Assembly (NCBI GenBank): GCA_029781115.1
Contig: JAKOXG010000004.1
Location: 124,001 to 188,000, forward strand
DNA length: 64,000 nucleotides
From: Candidatus Cloacimonadota bacterium
GTDB lineage: Bacteria; Cloacimonadota; Cloacimonadia; Cloacimonadales; Cloacimonadaceae
Direction: 5' to 3'
In this document: positions 1-8,736 of the stretch, piece after piece
Position numbering within the stretch: the stretch's first letter is position 1
Layout: the number at the start of each line of letters is the position of its first letter
Translations under genes and position numbers: made by a program
Notes under the pieces: generated by a model
The model's database searches: none
Told to the model about the DNA's origin: nothing
What the model saw: the letters and a program-made list of their open reading frames with translations, nothing else

Positions 1-1480
1 ACAGTAGCCATAGACCGCTCAGGATGTTTATGATGGGGTTTTTGCCGGGTTGGTTGAAGAGCATCATCAGAGCCAAGCCGGTGTATAAGGTGTAAGGTAT
101 ATAGGGTTTGATTGCTGAAATGTCGGCATCAAGCATTTCTGCTCCCAGCACCGCCAGGGAAGCGATTAAAAGAAAGGTTCCCAAGGGTGCAAGGCTATGC
201 TTCCAGCCAAATTGTACGGTTTTCTTGACTACGTTGATCGCTACACCAAAGAGTATCTGTATCACTCCCAAGAGCAGTGCAAAGTTAAAGATTTGATCGT
301 TGTTACGGATCAGCACAGTGGGATTGAGGATGGTCTCCTTGAGGTCGTAGGCCAAGAATGAACCCATGACCCATCCCATGATCACGCTCGATACACCGAA
401 CATGATCACCAGGTCCATGATCTTCTTGGCGGCCTTGTCCTTGGCTTTGTATCTCAAGAAGAGGCCCAAGGCAATAAAGACGAAGCCATAAGCCATATCC
501 GCATTGCAGAAGCCAAAGAAGAGCATGAAGAAAGGTGCAAAGAAGGGTGTGAGGTCAAACTCGTTGTAGTAAGGCAACATATACATCTTGCCAATGGGTT
601 CAAAGAGGCTGGCAAACCAGTTGTTACGCAGCTGGACAGGTGGTGAATCTTCTGCCTTGGCATCCTCTGAAAAGTGGATTACACCATTATCTTTGAGGTA
701 TGCGTCCAGTTCGGCTACCTTGGTGGTTGGAATCCAGCCAGCCAACACTTTCAGGTGATCGTCTGCCTCGTTTGTTGCTTGCTGAGTGGCGTCTTCATAC
801 TCATGTTCACGCATGATAGCGACAATCTCTTCTTCAAAGCGTGAGATTCCTTCAGCCGCAATATCTTCCAAGAACTGCCTGACGTCTGCTACTTTCTGCT
901 CGCATCTGGCCAGCTCATCTTCATGGTCTTTCAGGCTGCGCTTGTGGAAACTGAAAGTATCACAATCGAGATCTGGCTTTTCATCCATGTAGAGCACCAC
1001 AAAATAGACTATGCCTGCTACTTCATTGACCTTGAGGATGGTATAATCTTCCATCCATTGGGCATCGAAATGGCTCTTGGGACAGGTGTGGAAATCCACA
1101 TTGACGCCGGCATCTTCCAGCTTGGCTTCCAGCTCGCGGTCAAAGTGTCCCCAAGGGCTCAGGTCTCTGATATGCTTGCGCAGGATGTCTTCTTGGCGAT
1201 TCAGCTCATCTATTTGCCTTACAGCTTCTTCCACCTTATCAAGGATAGCTTTGGTGCTCATGCTGCTTTGGCTCTTTTCAGCTCCGGTATCCGCTTTTTT
1301 GAGGACTTTGATGGCAGCTGTATAGCGTGAGACCTGCTCCAGTTGCTTGACCTGGGTCTCGTTGGGAGTATCGACGTTGCGGATGATGTGCACCACTCCC
1401 AGCTTCTGCAGGTCTCTCAGGAAGCTGTTATAGTCCGCATGATGCAGCACAAAGTGATATTTCTTCATCTTTTGGATCAT
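1..1480 (-). CDS. ntpI: V-type ATP synthase subunit I (C-terminus beyond window)
   Basis: Subunit I is the membrane-embedded stator of V/A-type ATPases; with the K ring it forms the ion path. I read this frame myself: it is open from an ATG at 1480 to the window edge, so about 493 residues are present and the C-terminus is missing. The start begins MIQKMKKYHF and is preceded by AGGAGGT-like bases. It overlaps the subunit D stop by four bases (ATGA). The first roughly 300 residues are hydrophilic and helical, as in the cytoplasmic arm of the family; hydrophobic segments begin near residue 320. The proteolipid K gene normally follows and would lie off the left edge. Confidence 0.93.
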   Translation of the reverse strand, partial: MIQKMKKYHFVLHHADYNSFLRDLQKLGVVHIIRNVDTPNETQVKQLEQVSRYTAAIKVLKKADTGAEKSQSSMSTKAILDKVEEAVRQIDELNRQEDILRKHIRDLSPWGHFDRELEAKLEDAGVNVDFHTCPKSHFDAQWMEDYTILKVNEVAGIVYFVVLYMDEKPDLDCDTFSFHKRSLKDHEDELARCEQKVADVRQFLEDIAAEGISRFEEEIVAIMREHEYEDATQQATNEADDHLKVLAGWIPTTKVAELDAYLKDNGVIHFSEDAKAEDSPPVQLRNNWFASLFEPIGKMYMLPYYNEFDLTPFFAPFFMLFFGFCNADMAYGFVFIALGLFLRYKAKDKAAKKIMDLVIMFGVSSVIMGWVMGSFLAYDLKETILNPTVLIRNNDQIFNFALLLGVIQILFGVAINVVKKTVQFGWKHSLAPLGTFLLIASLAVLGAEMLDADISAIKPYIPYTLYTGLALMMLFNQPGKNPIINILSGLWLL

Positions 1481-2076
1481 GCAGTTACCTCCTGTGCCAA
1501 GCGGGATTTGAGAATCTTTTGAGCGGCTTTGGAGAGGTTTTCCTCGTCTTCCAAGAAGCGGATGATCTTGAGGATAGCCTCTTCATAGGCTGGGATCTGC
1601 ACCTTCTCATAGAGGTTCACTTTTTGAGTGGTTTTCTTGCGCACCTCTTCCAAAAGGTACATCTTTCGCAAGAGAAACTCACGCTCAATCTGCATCTGTG
1701 ACACTTCTTTGAGGATGCTGATACCATCCAGCCACCACGAGGGTGCCTTGAAAAGGTCGTATTTTGCCAGATCGTATTCGATGCCTTCCAGCTCAGGGGT
1801 GCGAACGCCAGCGATTCTGCGGGTGCGGATCTTGACCTCTTTGATGCTGATCAAGGAGGGGTCAAACTCCACCCAGAGCGACAGGAACTGCTCCAAAGCT
1901 TCGCTGCGCTTGGCGATCTCAACATCCATCGCCGCCGCGGCATCACGCGCCTTCTTCACCTCAACACGCAAGGCAGATTCCTTGTTCTTGAGCGTGGGCA
2001 AGGCGTTTTCTCTGACCTTCAACTGCTTTTGCAAGTTGAGTTGAGAGATCTTGTTGTATTGAAATTTTAGACTCAT
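1477..2076 (-). CDS. ntpD: V-type ATP synthase subunit D
   Basis: Central-stalk subunit that rotates inside the A3B3 head and couples ATP turnover to ion transport. The 199-residue product is almost entirely helical, with long charged N- and C-terminal helices as expected for the D coiled coil. I place the start at 2076 (MSLKFQYNK) rather than at the in-frame ATG 12 bases upstream, because 2076 overlaps the subunit B stop as ATGA, the same junction used between D and I. Length fits the family (about 200 residues). Confidence 0.93.
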   Translation of the reverse strand: MSLKFQYNKISQLNLQKQLKVRENALPTLKNKESALRVEVKKARDAAAAMDVEIAKRSEALEQFLSLWVEFDPSLISIKEVKIRTRRIAGVRTPELEGIEYDLAKYDLFKAPSWWLDGISILKEVSQMQIEREFLLRKMYLLEEVRKKTTQKVNLYEKVQIPAYEEAILKIIRFLEDEENLSKAAQKILKSRLAQEVTA

Positions 2077-3395
2077 GCCTTCTTCCAATATTTCTGGATC
2101 AGGTCATCTTGAATGGCCACTTCTTCGACCGTGAAGTACTTCTGCAGCAGGCCCCAAGTGACATCCAACATCTCATCTGTGCCGATATTTACGTCAATTG
2201 CCAAGATGTCATTTGCATATTCCTTGGCAAAGCCCAAGGCTCGCTCATCATAGTCGGTCAGCTCAAAGCCGTTCTCCATCTTGGTTCTGGCCTTGGTGGC
2301 GTCCGCATTGAGACGCACGGAAGCTTCCATGACCTTCGGGTGGTCTTCACGTGTCTTTTTACCCATCACTTTGGTCTTGAGACGTGAAAGTGAGCGAGCG
2401 GGGTCGATCACCACTTTGCCGATGTCCGTATCACGGCGCAGGTAGAGGTTTCCTTCTGTGATATAACCTGTGTTATCTGGAATGGCGTGGGTGATATCTC
2501 CACCGCTGATGGTGGTAACAGCCACAATGGTGATGGAGCCGCCGGCGGGGAATTGCACTGCCTTCTCATAGATCTTTGCCAGGTCGCTATAGAGGGAGCC
2601 GGGCATGGAGTCCTTGGAGGGGATTTGATCCATGCGGTTGCTCACGATGGAAAGAGCGTCGCAATACAGCGTCAGGTCGGTGAGCAACACCAACACCTTC
2701 TCATTCTTTTCGATGGCAAAGTATTCCGCAGCGGTCAAAGCCATATCCGGCACCAGCAGACGCTCCACTGGCGGGTCATCCGTGGTATTGATAAAGGAGA
2801 TGATCTTGTCGATCATTCCAGCGTTTTCAAAAGTGTGTTTATAATAGAGAAAGTCGTCGTTGGAGAGTCCCGTGCCACCGAGGATGATCTTGTCTGCGTG
2901 CGTTCTGAGCGCTACAGTAGCCATCACTTGGTTGTAGGGTTGGTCTGGGTCTGCAAAGAAGGGAATCTTCTGTCCAGTCACCAGGGTGTTGTTGAGGTCG
3001 ATACCGGCGATACCGGTGGCGATCAACTCGGAAGGCTCTTCGCGGCGCACTGGGTTCACAGAAGGGCCGCCGATCTCCACTTCCTTGCCTTGCACGGCTG
3101 GACCACCATCGATGGGGTCACCATAGGCGTTAAAGAAGCGTCCGGCAAGGTCATCGCCCACCTTGAGTGTGGGTGGTCTGCCAAAGAAGATCACTTCCGC
3201 GTCGGTTCCGATGCCTTCGGTTCCGGAGAAGATCTGCAAAGTTACAGAGTCACCGATGATCTTCACTACCTGAGCCAAACGTCCGCTCACCGTAGCCAAT
3301 TCGTCAAATCCCACTCCGGTAGCTCTCACCGTGCAGGTAGCCTTAGTGATCTGTGTCAGCTTGGTGTATACTTTTTGAAATGCAGTGCTGGTCAT
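2073..3395 (-). CDS. ntpB: V-type ATP synthase subunit B (regulatory, non-catalytic)
   Basis: Non-catalytic nucleotide-binding subunit of the V1/A1 head, 440 residues. It shows the family pattern: an N-terminal beta barrel with a GTEGIGTDAEVIFFG-type stretch, then the RecA-like core around GGTGLSNDDF. There is no P-loop, which separates it from subunit A. The gene starts directly on the last base of the subunit A stop (TAATG), which implies translational coupling and matched A:B synthesis. Confidence 0.96.
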   Translation of the reverse strand: MTSTAFQKVYTKLTQITKATCTVRATGVGFDELATVSGRLAQVVKIIGDSVTLQIFSGTEGIGTDAEVIFFGRPPTLKVGDDLAGRFFNAYGDPIDGGPAVQGKEVEIGGPSVNPVRREEPSELIATGIAGIDLNNTLVTGQKIPFFADPDQPYNQVMATVALRTHADKIILGGTGLSNDDFLYYKHTFENAGMIDKIISFINTTDDPPVERLLVPDMALTAAEYFAIEKNEKVLVLLTDLTLYCDALSIVSNRMDQIPSKDSMPGSLYSDLAKIYEKAVQFPAGGSITIVAVTTISGGDITHAIPDNTGYITEGNLYLRRDTDIGKVVIDPARSLSRLKTKVMGKKTREDHPKVMEASVRLNADATKARTKMENGFELTDYDERALGFAKEYANDILAIDVNIGTDEMLDVTWGLLQKYFTVEEVAIQDDLIQKYWKKA

Positions 3396-5149
3396 TATTT
3401 TGCCCTCCTTTCATCCACGATTTCGTTAAGGCGGGTTTCGTATTCATTGAATCTGTCGCTTTGGAATTCCAAATAGTTCATCTGTCTCAAGGCATTAATC
3501 ATGGTGGTGAAGTAGGGTTGGACTTCTTCAAAGCTCTCAAAGTTGTAGTCGTATCTGCATATCTTCAAAACCAGCTCCAACATGTAGCATTGACGCTTCA
3601 TGGGCGTGGATTTGTCCACTTTGTCAAAGCCGTCCTGTTGCAGGATGATCCTATCCAGGAGCTCGCTCTTCCACAATCTCTGATGATAGACCAAGGGCAC
3701 ACCGTCGTCGCCCAGGATGTTGATCTGATCGCCAGCTTCCTTGCCTCTAAGCAGAAGGTCTTTGGCTTCATAAACATCAGACACCCAGGTGGGAGAGATG
3801 TTTTTGTTCAGATACTCACGCACCTCATCATACTCCAGATACTTGGAATAGGATTCGATAGGGTCAACAGCGGGATAGCGCTTGGAGTCAGCCCTGTCTT
3901 GAGAGAGAGCATAGAAGCAGCGTGCTGCTTTCTTGGTAGCTTCGGTCACGGGTTCTTTGAGGTTTCCACCTGCAGGAGACACTGCTCCGATGAAGGTGAC
4001 AGAGCCCGGGGTTCCGTTATTCAGATACACATATCCATTGCGGGAATAGAAGTTTGAGATGATGGCGGGAAGGTCCATGGGATAGGCGTCCGGTCCGGGC
4101 AGCTCTTCCATGCGGTTACTCATTTCACGCAGTGCCTGTGCCCAACGTGAGGTGCTATCTGCCAAAAGCAGGACCTTCAGCCCCATGCTGCGGTAATATT
4201 CAGCGATAGTCATAGCAGTGTAAACTGATGCTTCACGAGCTGCAACCGGCATGTTTGAGGTGTTACAAATGATGATGGTGCGTTCCATCAGCTTGCGTCC
4301 GGTGCGTGGGTCATCAAGCTTGGGAAATTCCACAAAGAGCTCCACCACTTCGTTGGCACGCTCACCGCAGGCAGCAAAGATGATCATGTCCGCTTCTGCG
4401 TTTTGGCTGATGCTGTGTTGCAACACTGTTTTACCTGTTCCGAATGGTCCGGGTGTAAAGCCGGTTCCACCTTCGGCGATGGGGTTGAGGGTATCTATAG
4501 TGCGCACGCCTGTCTCCATCATTTTGAAGGGGCGTGGCTTTTCTTTGTAAGCTCTGATCGGCAGTTTCACCGGCCAATATTGCACCATGCTCACGTCATG
4601 CAAACCACCGTCTTCATCTTCCAATTTGGCAATGGTGTCTATAAGTTTGTAGTTCCCTTTAGGAGCAATGCTTTTGACTTTATATTTGCCTTCCATGACG
4701 AAGGGAACCATTATTTTGTGAGGGATCCAGTTTTCAGGCACCTCTCCCAGCCAATCTCCAGCGATAACGCTGTCTCCTTCTTTTGCGATAGGAGTAAAAT
4801 CCCAGGTGCTTTCTTCGTCGAGAGGATCGGTATATTCGCCTCTATTCAAAAACAAGCCTTCCATCTTATGAAGGTCATCCTGGAGCCCATCATAGATCTT
4901 GGAAAGCATTCCCGGCCCCAGCTTTACCTCAAGCATGCGTTGGGTAAACTCAACCGGTGAGCCGGGTTTGAGCCCGCGGGTGCTTTCAAACACCTGTGTA
5001 TAGGCGATATTACCCTGGACTTTGATCACTTCTGCCTTCAGCTTCACGCCATCAAGACCAATGAAGCAGATCTCGTTTTGTGCAACGGGACCGTTCACCT
5101 CGACGTGAACCAGGTTGGCAATAATTCCTTTAACAATACCTGTGGTCAT
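3395..5149 (-). CDS. ntpA: V-type ATP synthase catalytic subunit A
   Basis: Catalytic ATPase subunit, 584 residues. The P-loop GPFGTGKT sits at about residues 234-241, preceded by the bulge domain typical of A subunits (about residues 110-190), which F-type beta subunits lack. The GERANEVVE motif follows. Together with B it forms the hexameric head. It lies 11 bases downstream of the DUF2764 gene and one base overlaps subunit B. Whether the enzyme makes ATP or pumps ions cannot be told from this sequence, nor whether it uses H+ or Na+, because the K subunit is outside the window. Confidence 0.97.
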   Translation of the reverse strand: MTTGIVKGIIANLVHVEVNGPVAQNEICFIGLDGVKLKAEVIKVQGNIAYTQVFESTRGLKPGSPVEFTQRMLEVKLGPGMLSKIYDGLQDDLHKMEGLFLNRGEYTDPLDEESTWDFTPIAKEGDSVIAGDWLGEVPENWIPHKIMVPFVMEGKYKVKSIAPKGNYKLIDTIAKLEDEDGGLHDVSMVQYWPVKLPIRAYKEKPRPFKMMETGVRTIDTLNPIAEGGTGFTPGPFGTGKTVLQHSISQNAEADMIIFAACGERANEVVELFVEFPKLDDPRTGRKLMERTIIICNTSNMPVAAREASVYTAMTIAEYYRSMGLKVLLLADSTSRWAQALREMSNRMEELPGPDAYPMDLPAIISNFYSRNGYVYLNNGTPGSVTFIGAVSPAGGNLKEPVTEATKKAARCFYALSQDRADSKRYPAVDPIESYSKYLEYDEVREYLNKNISPTWVSDVYEAKDLLLRGKEAGDQINILGDDGVPLVYHQRLWKSELLDRIILQQDGFDKVDKSTPMKRQCYMLELVLKICRYDYNFESFEEVQPYFTTMINALRQMNYLEFQSDRFNEYETRLNEIVDERRAK

Positions 5150-5160
5150 TGTCGTACCTT

Positions 5161-6045
5161 CTATTTTATTATTTGTTTTACATTGAATTCAGCCGGAAAG
5201 CTAAAACTGTCTCTCAGCGAGGAAAGCGTATCAAAAAACACCTGCTTCCCCTGCTGGACATCAAAGCTCAGCCAACGGCTCAGGATCAGGAGCTGTGCAT
5301 AATAGCCAAGCACCTTATCTATGGAAAAGTATTGGAAAAAGTTTAATCGTTCGATGAACTTCCATGCCAAGATGTCGTAGGAACGTTCACGATAGAGCAC
5401 GGTATTCTGCTCGTAGGCGCGGTAATAATCATCGAAGATCTCGCTGCTCTTGCCGATGCCAAAGTCGCTGCCTCTGCCTGATGCCAACAGCTTGGTCAGC
5501 TCATCATCGCCGACCAGCCAAGGGGCATAATCCAGCTCGTGGTTGCGTCCATTGAGGGCGAGGATGATATTGCGCGCAGTTCTGCGGTATTCAAACCAGG
5601 CTTTGATAAATGTATTGCGGTGTTGAGCGGTAAACTCATATAAACCTTGATAGAACCTGTGTTCAAAGAGCAGTTTATCAGGCTTCTCTTCCAGCGAGAT
5701 AAACTCCAGCACCAAGCTCAGGAAAACCTCAGGTAGCTCTTTGAATTTAGCAGGTGTAGCCGCATCTTTCTTCTCATCTTTGTAGTGCGCAAATTCCAGA
5801 TAGTCTTCCCAAAAGCTTAGATTGTATGCTATGGGTAAATCTCGAGGCTCCTCCTTATACAGTAAGGATGTCAAGATAGGAATAGACGCTTCCAGATCCA
5901 GAAGCCTGAGTAGCTTTTGGTCTGTTTTGGTGAGCTGAGAGGAGGCCTGTTCCACAAAGCTTACAGGCTCGAGCTGCAGCTTGGTATCCTCCATGCTGAT
6001 GCGAGGTAGACCGCTCACAAAATAGTAGTATTGGCCGCTTGACAT
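5161..6045 (-). CDS. DUF2764 protein, V-ATPase operon subunit
   Basis: A 294-residue, mostly helical, soluble protein beginning MSSGQYYYFVSGLP. This is the DUF2764 pattern, a family found between subunits E and A in V-ATPase operons of Bacteroidetes and relatives. It takes the place usually held by subunit C, and I infer that it caps the rotor onto the membrane sector, but I know of no direct proof. No subunit C, F or G gene is visible in the operon. It lies 6 bases from subunit E and 11 bases from subunit A. Confidence 0.8.
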   Translation of the reverse strand: MSSGQYYYFVSGLPRISMEDTKLQLEPVSFVEQASSQLTKTDQKLLRLLDLEASIPILTSLLYKEEPRDLPIAYNLSFWEDYLEFAHYKDEKKDAATPAKFKELPEVFLSLVLEFISLEEKPDKLLFEHRFYQGLYEFTAQHRNTFIKAWFEYRRTARNIILALNGRNHELDYAPWLVGDDELTKLLASGRGSDFGIGKSSEIFDDYYRAYEQNTVLYRERSYDILAWKFIERLNFFQYFSIDKVLGYYAQLLILSRWLSFDVQQGKQVFFDTLSSLRDSFSFPAEFNVKQIIK

Positions 6046-6051
6046 GATGAA

Positions 6052-6657
6052 TTATTCGCTGAAGAGCAGTTCGGCAGTGCGTGGTCTGAGATAGCCTTTG
6101 AAGAGATTGGCAAAGTCTTCATCGGTAAAGCTGAGTTTGTAGCTTCCATCGACGGGGGAGAGGCTAAAGCCTTGCTTCATAGCGGGGCTGAATTCCACAT
6201 GGAGCTTGCCTTGAAGTTTGCTCCCCAAAGAGCCCAAAAATCCCTCATCGAGCTTGCCCTTCATGGATTCGCTGATCTGTATCGTTCCTTCAGCGTTATT
6301 GGCTTTCCAAGCATCCAATGTTGCCAAGATAACATCTTTCAGGAATGCGGGATCAGAAAAGCCGGCTTTGGTAGGCTCATCCAAAGCCTTGAGCAGGACG
6401 ACATCTACCAATTGTTGTTTTACGCTGTTCAGCGTGTGAGAAGCAGCCATCTTGAGGTCTGTTTCTGAGTTCTTCTTAAGTTCTTCAGCCTTGGTGTGAG
6501 CTTCATTAACGATTCGCTCTGCCTCGGTTTTAGCTTTGGAAACAGTATCATCTGCTTTAGCTTGAGCTTCCTTGACTATCCGCTCAGCTTCGGCTTGGGC
6601 TTTTTGCACGCCCTCCTGATATACTCGCTGTAAAAGGTCTTGCAACTGATCTGTCAT
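6052..6657 (-). CDS. ntpE: V-type ATP synthase subunit E
   Basis: Peripheral-stalk subunit and first gene of the ATPase operon. After MTDQLQDLL there is a long alanine/lysine/glutamate-rich coiled coil (about residues 10-90, repeats of the form AxAERIVxEAxxKA) and then a globular C-terminal domain. I chose 6657 (201 residues) over the longer reading from 6708 because a GGAG element lies about nine bases before it and the upstream codons look non-coding. No separate subunit G (its usual coiled-coil partner) is visible. The 230 bases upstream, to the next gene, show no promoter I would defend. Confidence 0.9.
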   Translation of the reverse strand: MTDQLQDLLQRVYQEGVQKAQAEAERIVKEAQAKADDTVSKAKTEAERIVNEAHTKAEELKKNSETDLKMAASHTLNSVKQQLVDVVLLKALDEPTKAGFSDPAFLKDVILATLDAWKANNAEGTIQISESMKGKLDEGFLGSLGSKLQGKLHVEFSPAMKQGFSLSPVDGSYKLSFTDEDFANLFKGYLRPRTAELLFSE

Positions 6658-6886
6658 TTGGTTTTCTCCAGCTTGATTTTCATTTGAACCCATTTTCTGA
6701 AAGATCACTTATATGTCAACAAATGTTTTACCTTTTCTAAACAAATTTCTTCATGGGATGCGGTATCTATTGATAGAGTGAGGATTACAAGCTTGAATTT
6801 ATCCGAATGCTTCAGATGCAAAACTAAAGGAAGTTACGCACTCGCAGGGCGTGACTATGTAAGATCAGAGGCTGTCGAATCTGCTC

Positions 6887-7270
6887 TTATTCTATGTCTA
6901 TCTTCGCGGGCACAATGCTTTGCGGCTTGAATACCAGTTCGTATTGGTAGCGGCTGACATCGCTGTGGTCAAGCTGCTCCACTATGTAAGTAACGTTGTC
7001 GCTGAGCCCAAGGAAATGCTTGCGATATTCATTCTCTCCAAGCTTCACGGTGACAGCAAGCTCCTTGTGATTTGCACTCGTCTCAATGCTCAAGTTTCCG
7101 ACCATTTCAAACATGATCTGATCGGTGATAGCATTATAAAATATCACACGCCGGCGCACCTTGAACTGGTCGGCGTCCTTGCTGATATTGCGTGACACAA
7201 CGTCGGCATCTCTGCAGCCAGCAATCAGCCCCAGCAGCAATGTAAGCATAATGATGATGGTTCTTCTCAT
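6887..7270 (-). CDS. small phage-type beta-sandwich lipoprotein
   Basis: A 127-residue lipoprotein with a signal peptide (MRRTIIIMLTLLLGLIAGC) and lipobox IAGC at Cys19. The mature part carries RRVIFYNAITD, NEYRKHFLGLSDNVTY and VEQL blocks. From memory these match a lipoprotein family encoded mainly by tailed phages, including many actinobacteriophages, where it is annotated only as a beta-sandwich lipoprotein. No other phage gene lies nearby. It is a single-gene unit with about 100-230 bases of non-coding DNA on either side. The role is unknown; superinfection exclusion is one guess. The lipoprotein call is firm and the phage link moderate. Confidence 0.75.
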   Translation of the reverse strand: MRRTIIIMLTLLLGLIAGCRDADVVSRNISKDADQFKVRRRVIFYNAITDQIMFEMVGNLSIETSANHKELAVTVKLGENEYRKHFLGLSDNVTYIVEQLDHSDVSRYQYELVFKPQSIVPAKIDIE

Positions 7271-7369
7271 TTAGACCTTCCTTGTTATTTCTTTTTCATA
7301 TCGTCGCCCTATATCGACCCGGCAAAGTAACACCAACGGGCGGCTGACGAGAATAATCGGTGATGTGGA

Positions 7370-8725
7370 CTATCTTTTGAGCTTCTCTATCGTCTCGTTA
7401 CAGATCTCTTCACTTCTGGCAGGATCTGTGCTTTCTACATATATCCGGATGATAGGCTCCGTGCCGCTTTTGCGGATGTGTATCCACCAATCTTTGGCAC
7501 TCACTTTCACGCCATCCTGAGTGTCTATCTCATATTCTGCAAAGAGTTTTGGCACCTTTGCCATGATGGTGTCCATCTGTTTGGGATCCACTTCCATCTT
7601 GGATTTGGCAAAGAAGTATTTGGGAAGCTCTTCCTGCCACTGCGACACCGTTTTTCCGCTCTGTGCCAGCAAGCCCAGGATCAGAGCCATGCCTGCCACC
7701 GCATCACGTGTGTAGTTTACTTCGGGGCAGATGATGCCACCGTTTCCTTCTCCACCGATGGGTGACTTCAGTTCCTGCATCTTTTTGCCCACATTGATTT
7801 CGCCCACCTTGGTCCTATGTACTTTCACTCCAAAGCGTGCAGCCACATCATCGCTCAGCATAGAACTGCTGAGGTTTACCACGATGTCTCCCTTGTGTTT
7901 GGGCAAGACAAATAGTTGTGCCAAAACCACGCTCAGCTCTTCTCCGATGCACTCGCCGTGCTCATTCACGATGGAGAGCCTATCCACATCCGGATCGGTG
8001 GCAAAGCCGAGGTCTGCACCGTGTTCTTTGACTGCATCTTCCAGTTGCTTAAGGTTTTCGTTCAGAGGCTCAGCAGGATGCGCAAAGTGTCCGCTGGGAT
8101 CCTCATTAATGAGTATCACTTCGCAGCCCAATTCCTCCAGGAGAGTGGGGGAGATGAGGCCACCGGCGCCATTGACGCTATCCACCACCACCTTGAAACG
8201 TCTGGAACGAATTTGTCCCACATTCAGGTAGCTGATGTTCATGATCTTGTCTATATGGTAGCGGATGGCATCATATTGAAATCTGCTTTGTCCCACGTTC
8301 TGCCAATCTTGCCAGGCGATGGGTTCATCGATAGACCCGAGATAAGCAGCAGAGCGTTCGGGTGCCAGAAACATCCCGTCGGAGTCTATCAGTTTCATCG
8401 CATTCCACTGTGGCGGATTGTGCGATGCGGTGATGGCAATGCCTCCATCGGCTTTGAAGCGCTGCACATTGAGCAGCACTGTGGGCGTAGCCACGATGCC
8501 GATATCGATCACATCGCATCCCACGCCCATCAGAGCTGAAATTATGGCTTTGTTCATCACCTGACCGGTGGTGCGGCTGTCTCTTCCCACCACGATGGTG
8601 GCTTTATCTTTATCTGCTTTGATAAATTCTCCAAAGCGAGCAGCAAAGCGCATCGCAACGAAAGGATCAAGTGTCTCGGCAAATATGCCTCTGACACCAC
8701 TGACACCGGTCATCAATTTACTCAT
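7370..8725 (-). CDS. glmM: phosphohexomutase, probably phosphoglucosamine mutase
   Basis: A 451-residue alpha-D-phosphohexomutase. It most likely converts glucosamine-6-phosphate to glucosamine-1-phosphate for peptidoglycan and other cell-wall sugars. The catalytic phosphoserine is in TASHNPP (Ser101), the Mg-binding loop reads DPDVDR, the sugar loop is GGEGNGG and the phosphate-binding loop is RKSGTEPIIR. The GGEGNGG form, rather than the GEQSGH of typical bacterial GlmM, resembles the archaeal-type enzymes, so phosphoglucomutase or phosphomannomutase activity is also possible. An AGGA ribosome site lies in the 11-base gap after the foldase gene, so the two are probably cotranscribed. Confidence 0.85.
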   Translation of the reverse strand: MSKLMTGVSGVRGIFAETLDPFVAMRFAARFGEFIKADKDKATIVVGRDSRTTGQVMNKAIISALMGVGCDVIDIGIVATPTVLLNVQRFKADGGIAITASHNPPQWNAMKLIDSDGMFLAPERSAAYLGSIDEPIAWQDWQNVGQSRFQYDAIRYHIDKIMNISYLNVGQIRSRRFKVVVDSVNGAGGLISPTLLEELGCEVILINEDPSGHFAHPAEPLNENLKQLEDAVKEHGADLGFATDPDVDRLSIVNEHGECIGEELSVVLAQLFVLPKHKGDIVVNLSSSMLSDDVAARFGVKVHRTKVGEINVGKKMQELKSPIGGEGNGGIICPEVNYTRDAVAGMALILGLLAQSGKTVSQWQEELPKYFFAKSKMEVDPKQMDTIMAKVPKLFAEYEIDTQDGVKVSAKDWWIHIRKSGTEPIIRIYVESTDPARSEEICNETIEKLKR

Positions 8726-8736
8726 TTTTCTATCCT

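Noticed and set aside
2487-3476. 329-codon plus-strand frame opposite subunit B
   Set aside because: It is antisense to ntpB, rich in His, Gly, Val and Ser from codon mirroring, with no recognisable domain; the minus-strand gene is certain.
6714-6719. TTGACA box upstream of the V-ATPase operon on the minus strand
   Set aside because: No acceptable -10 sequence lies at 15-19 bases, so I do not list it as a promoter.
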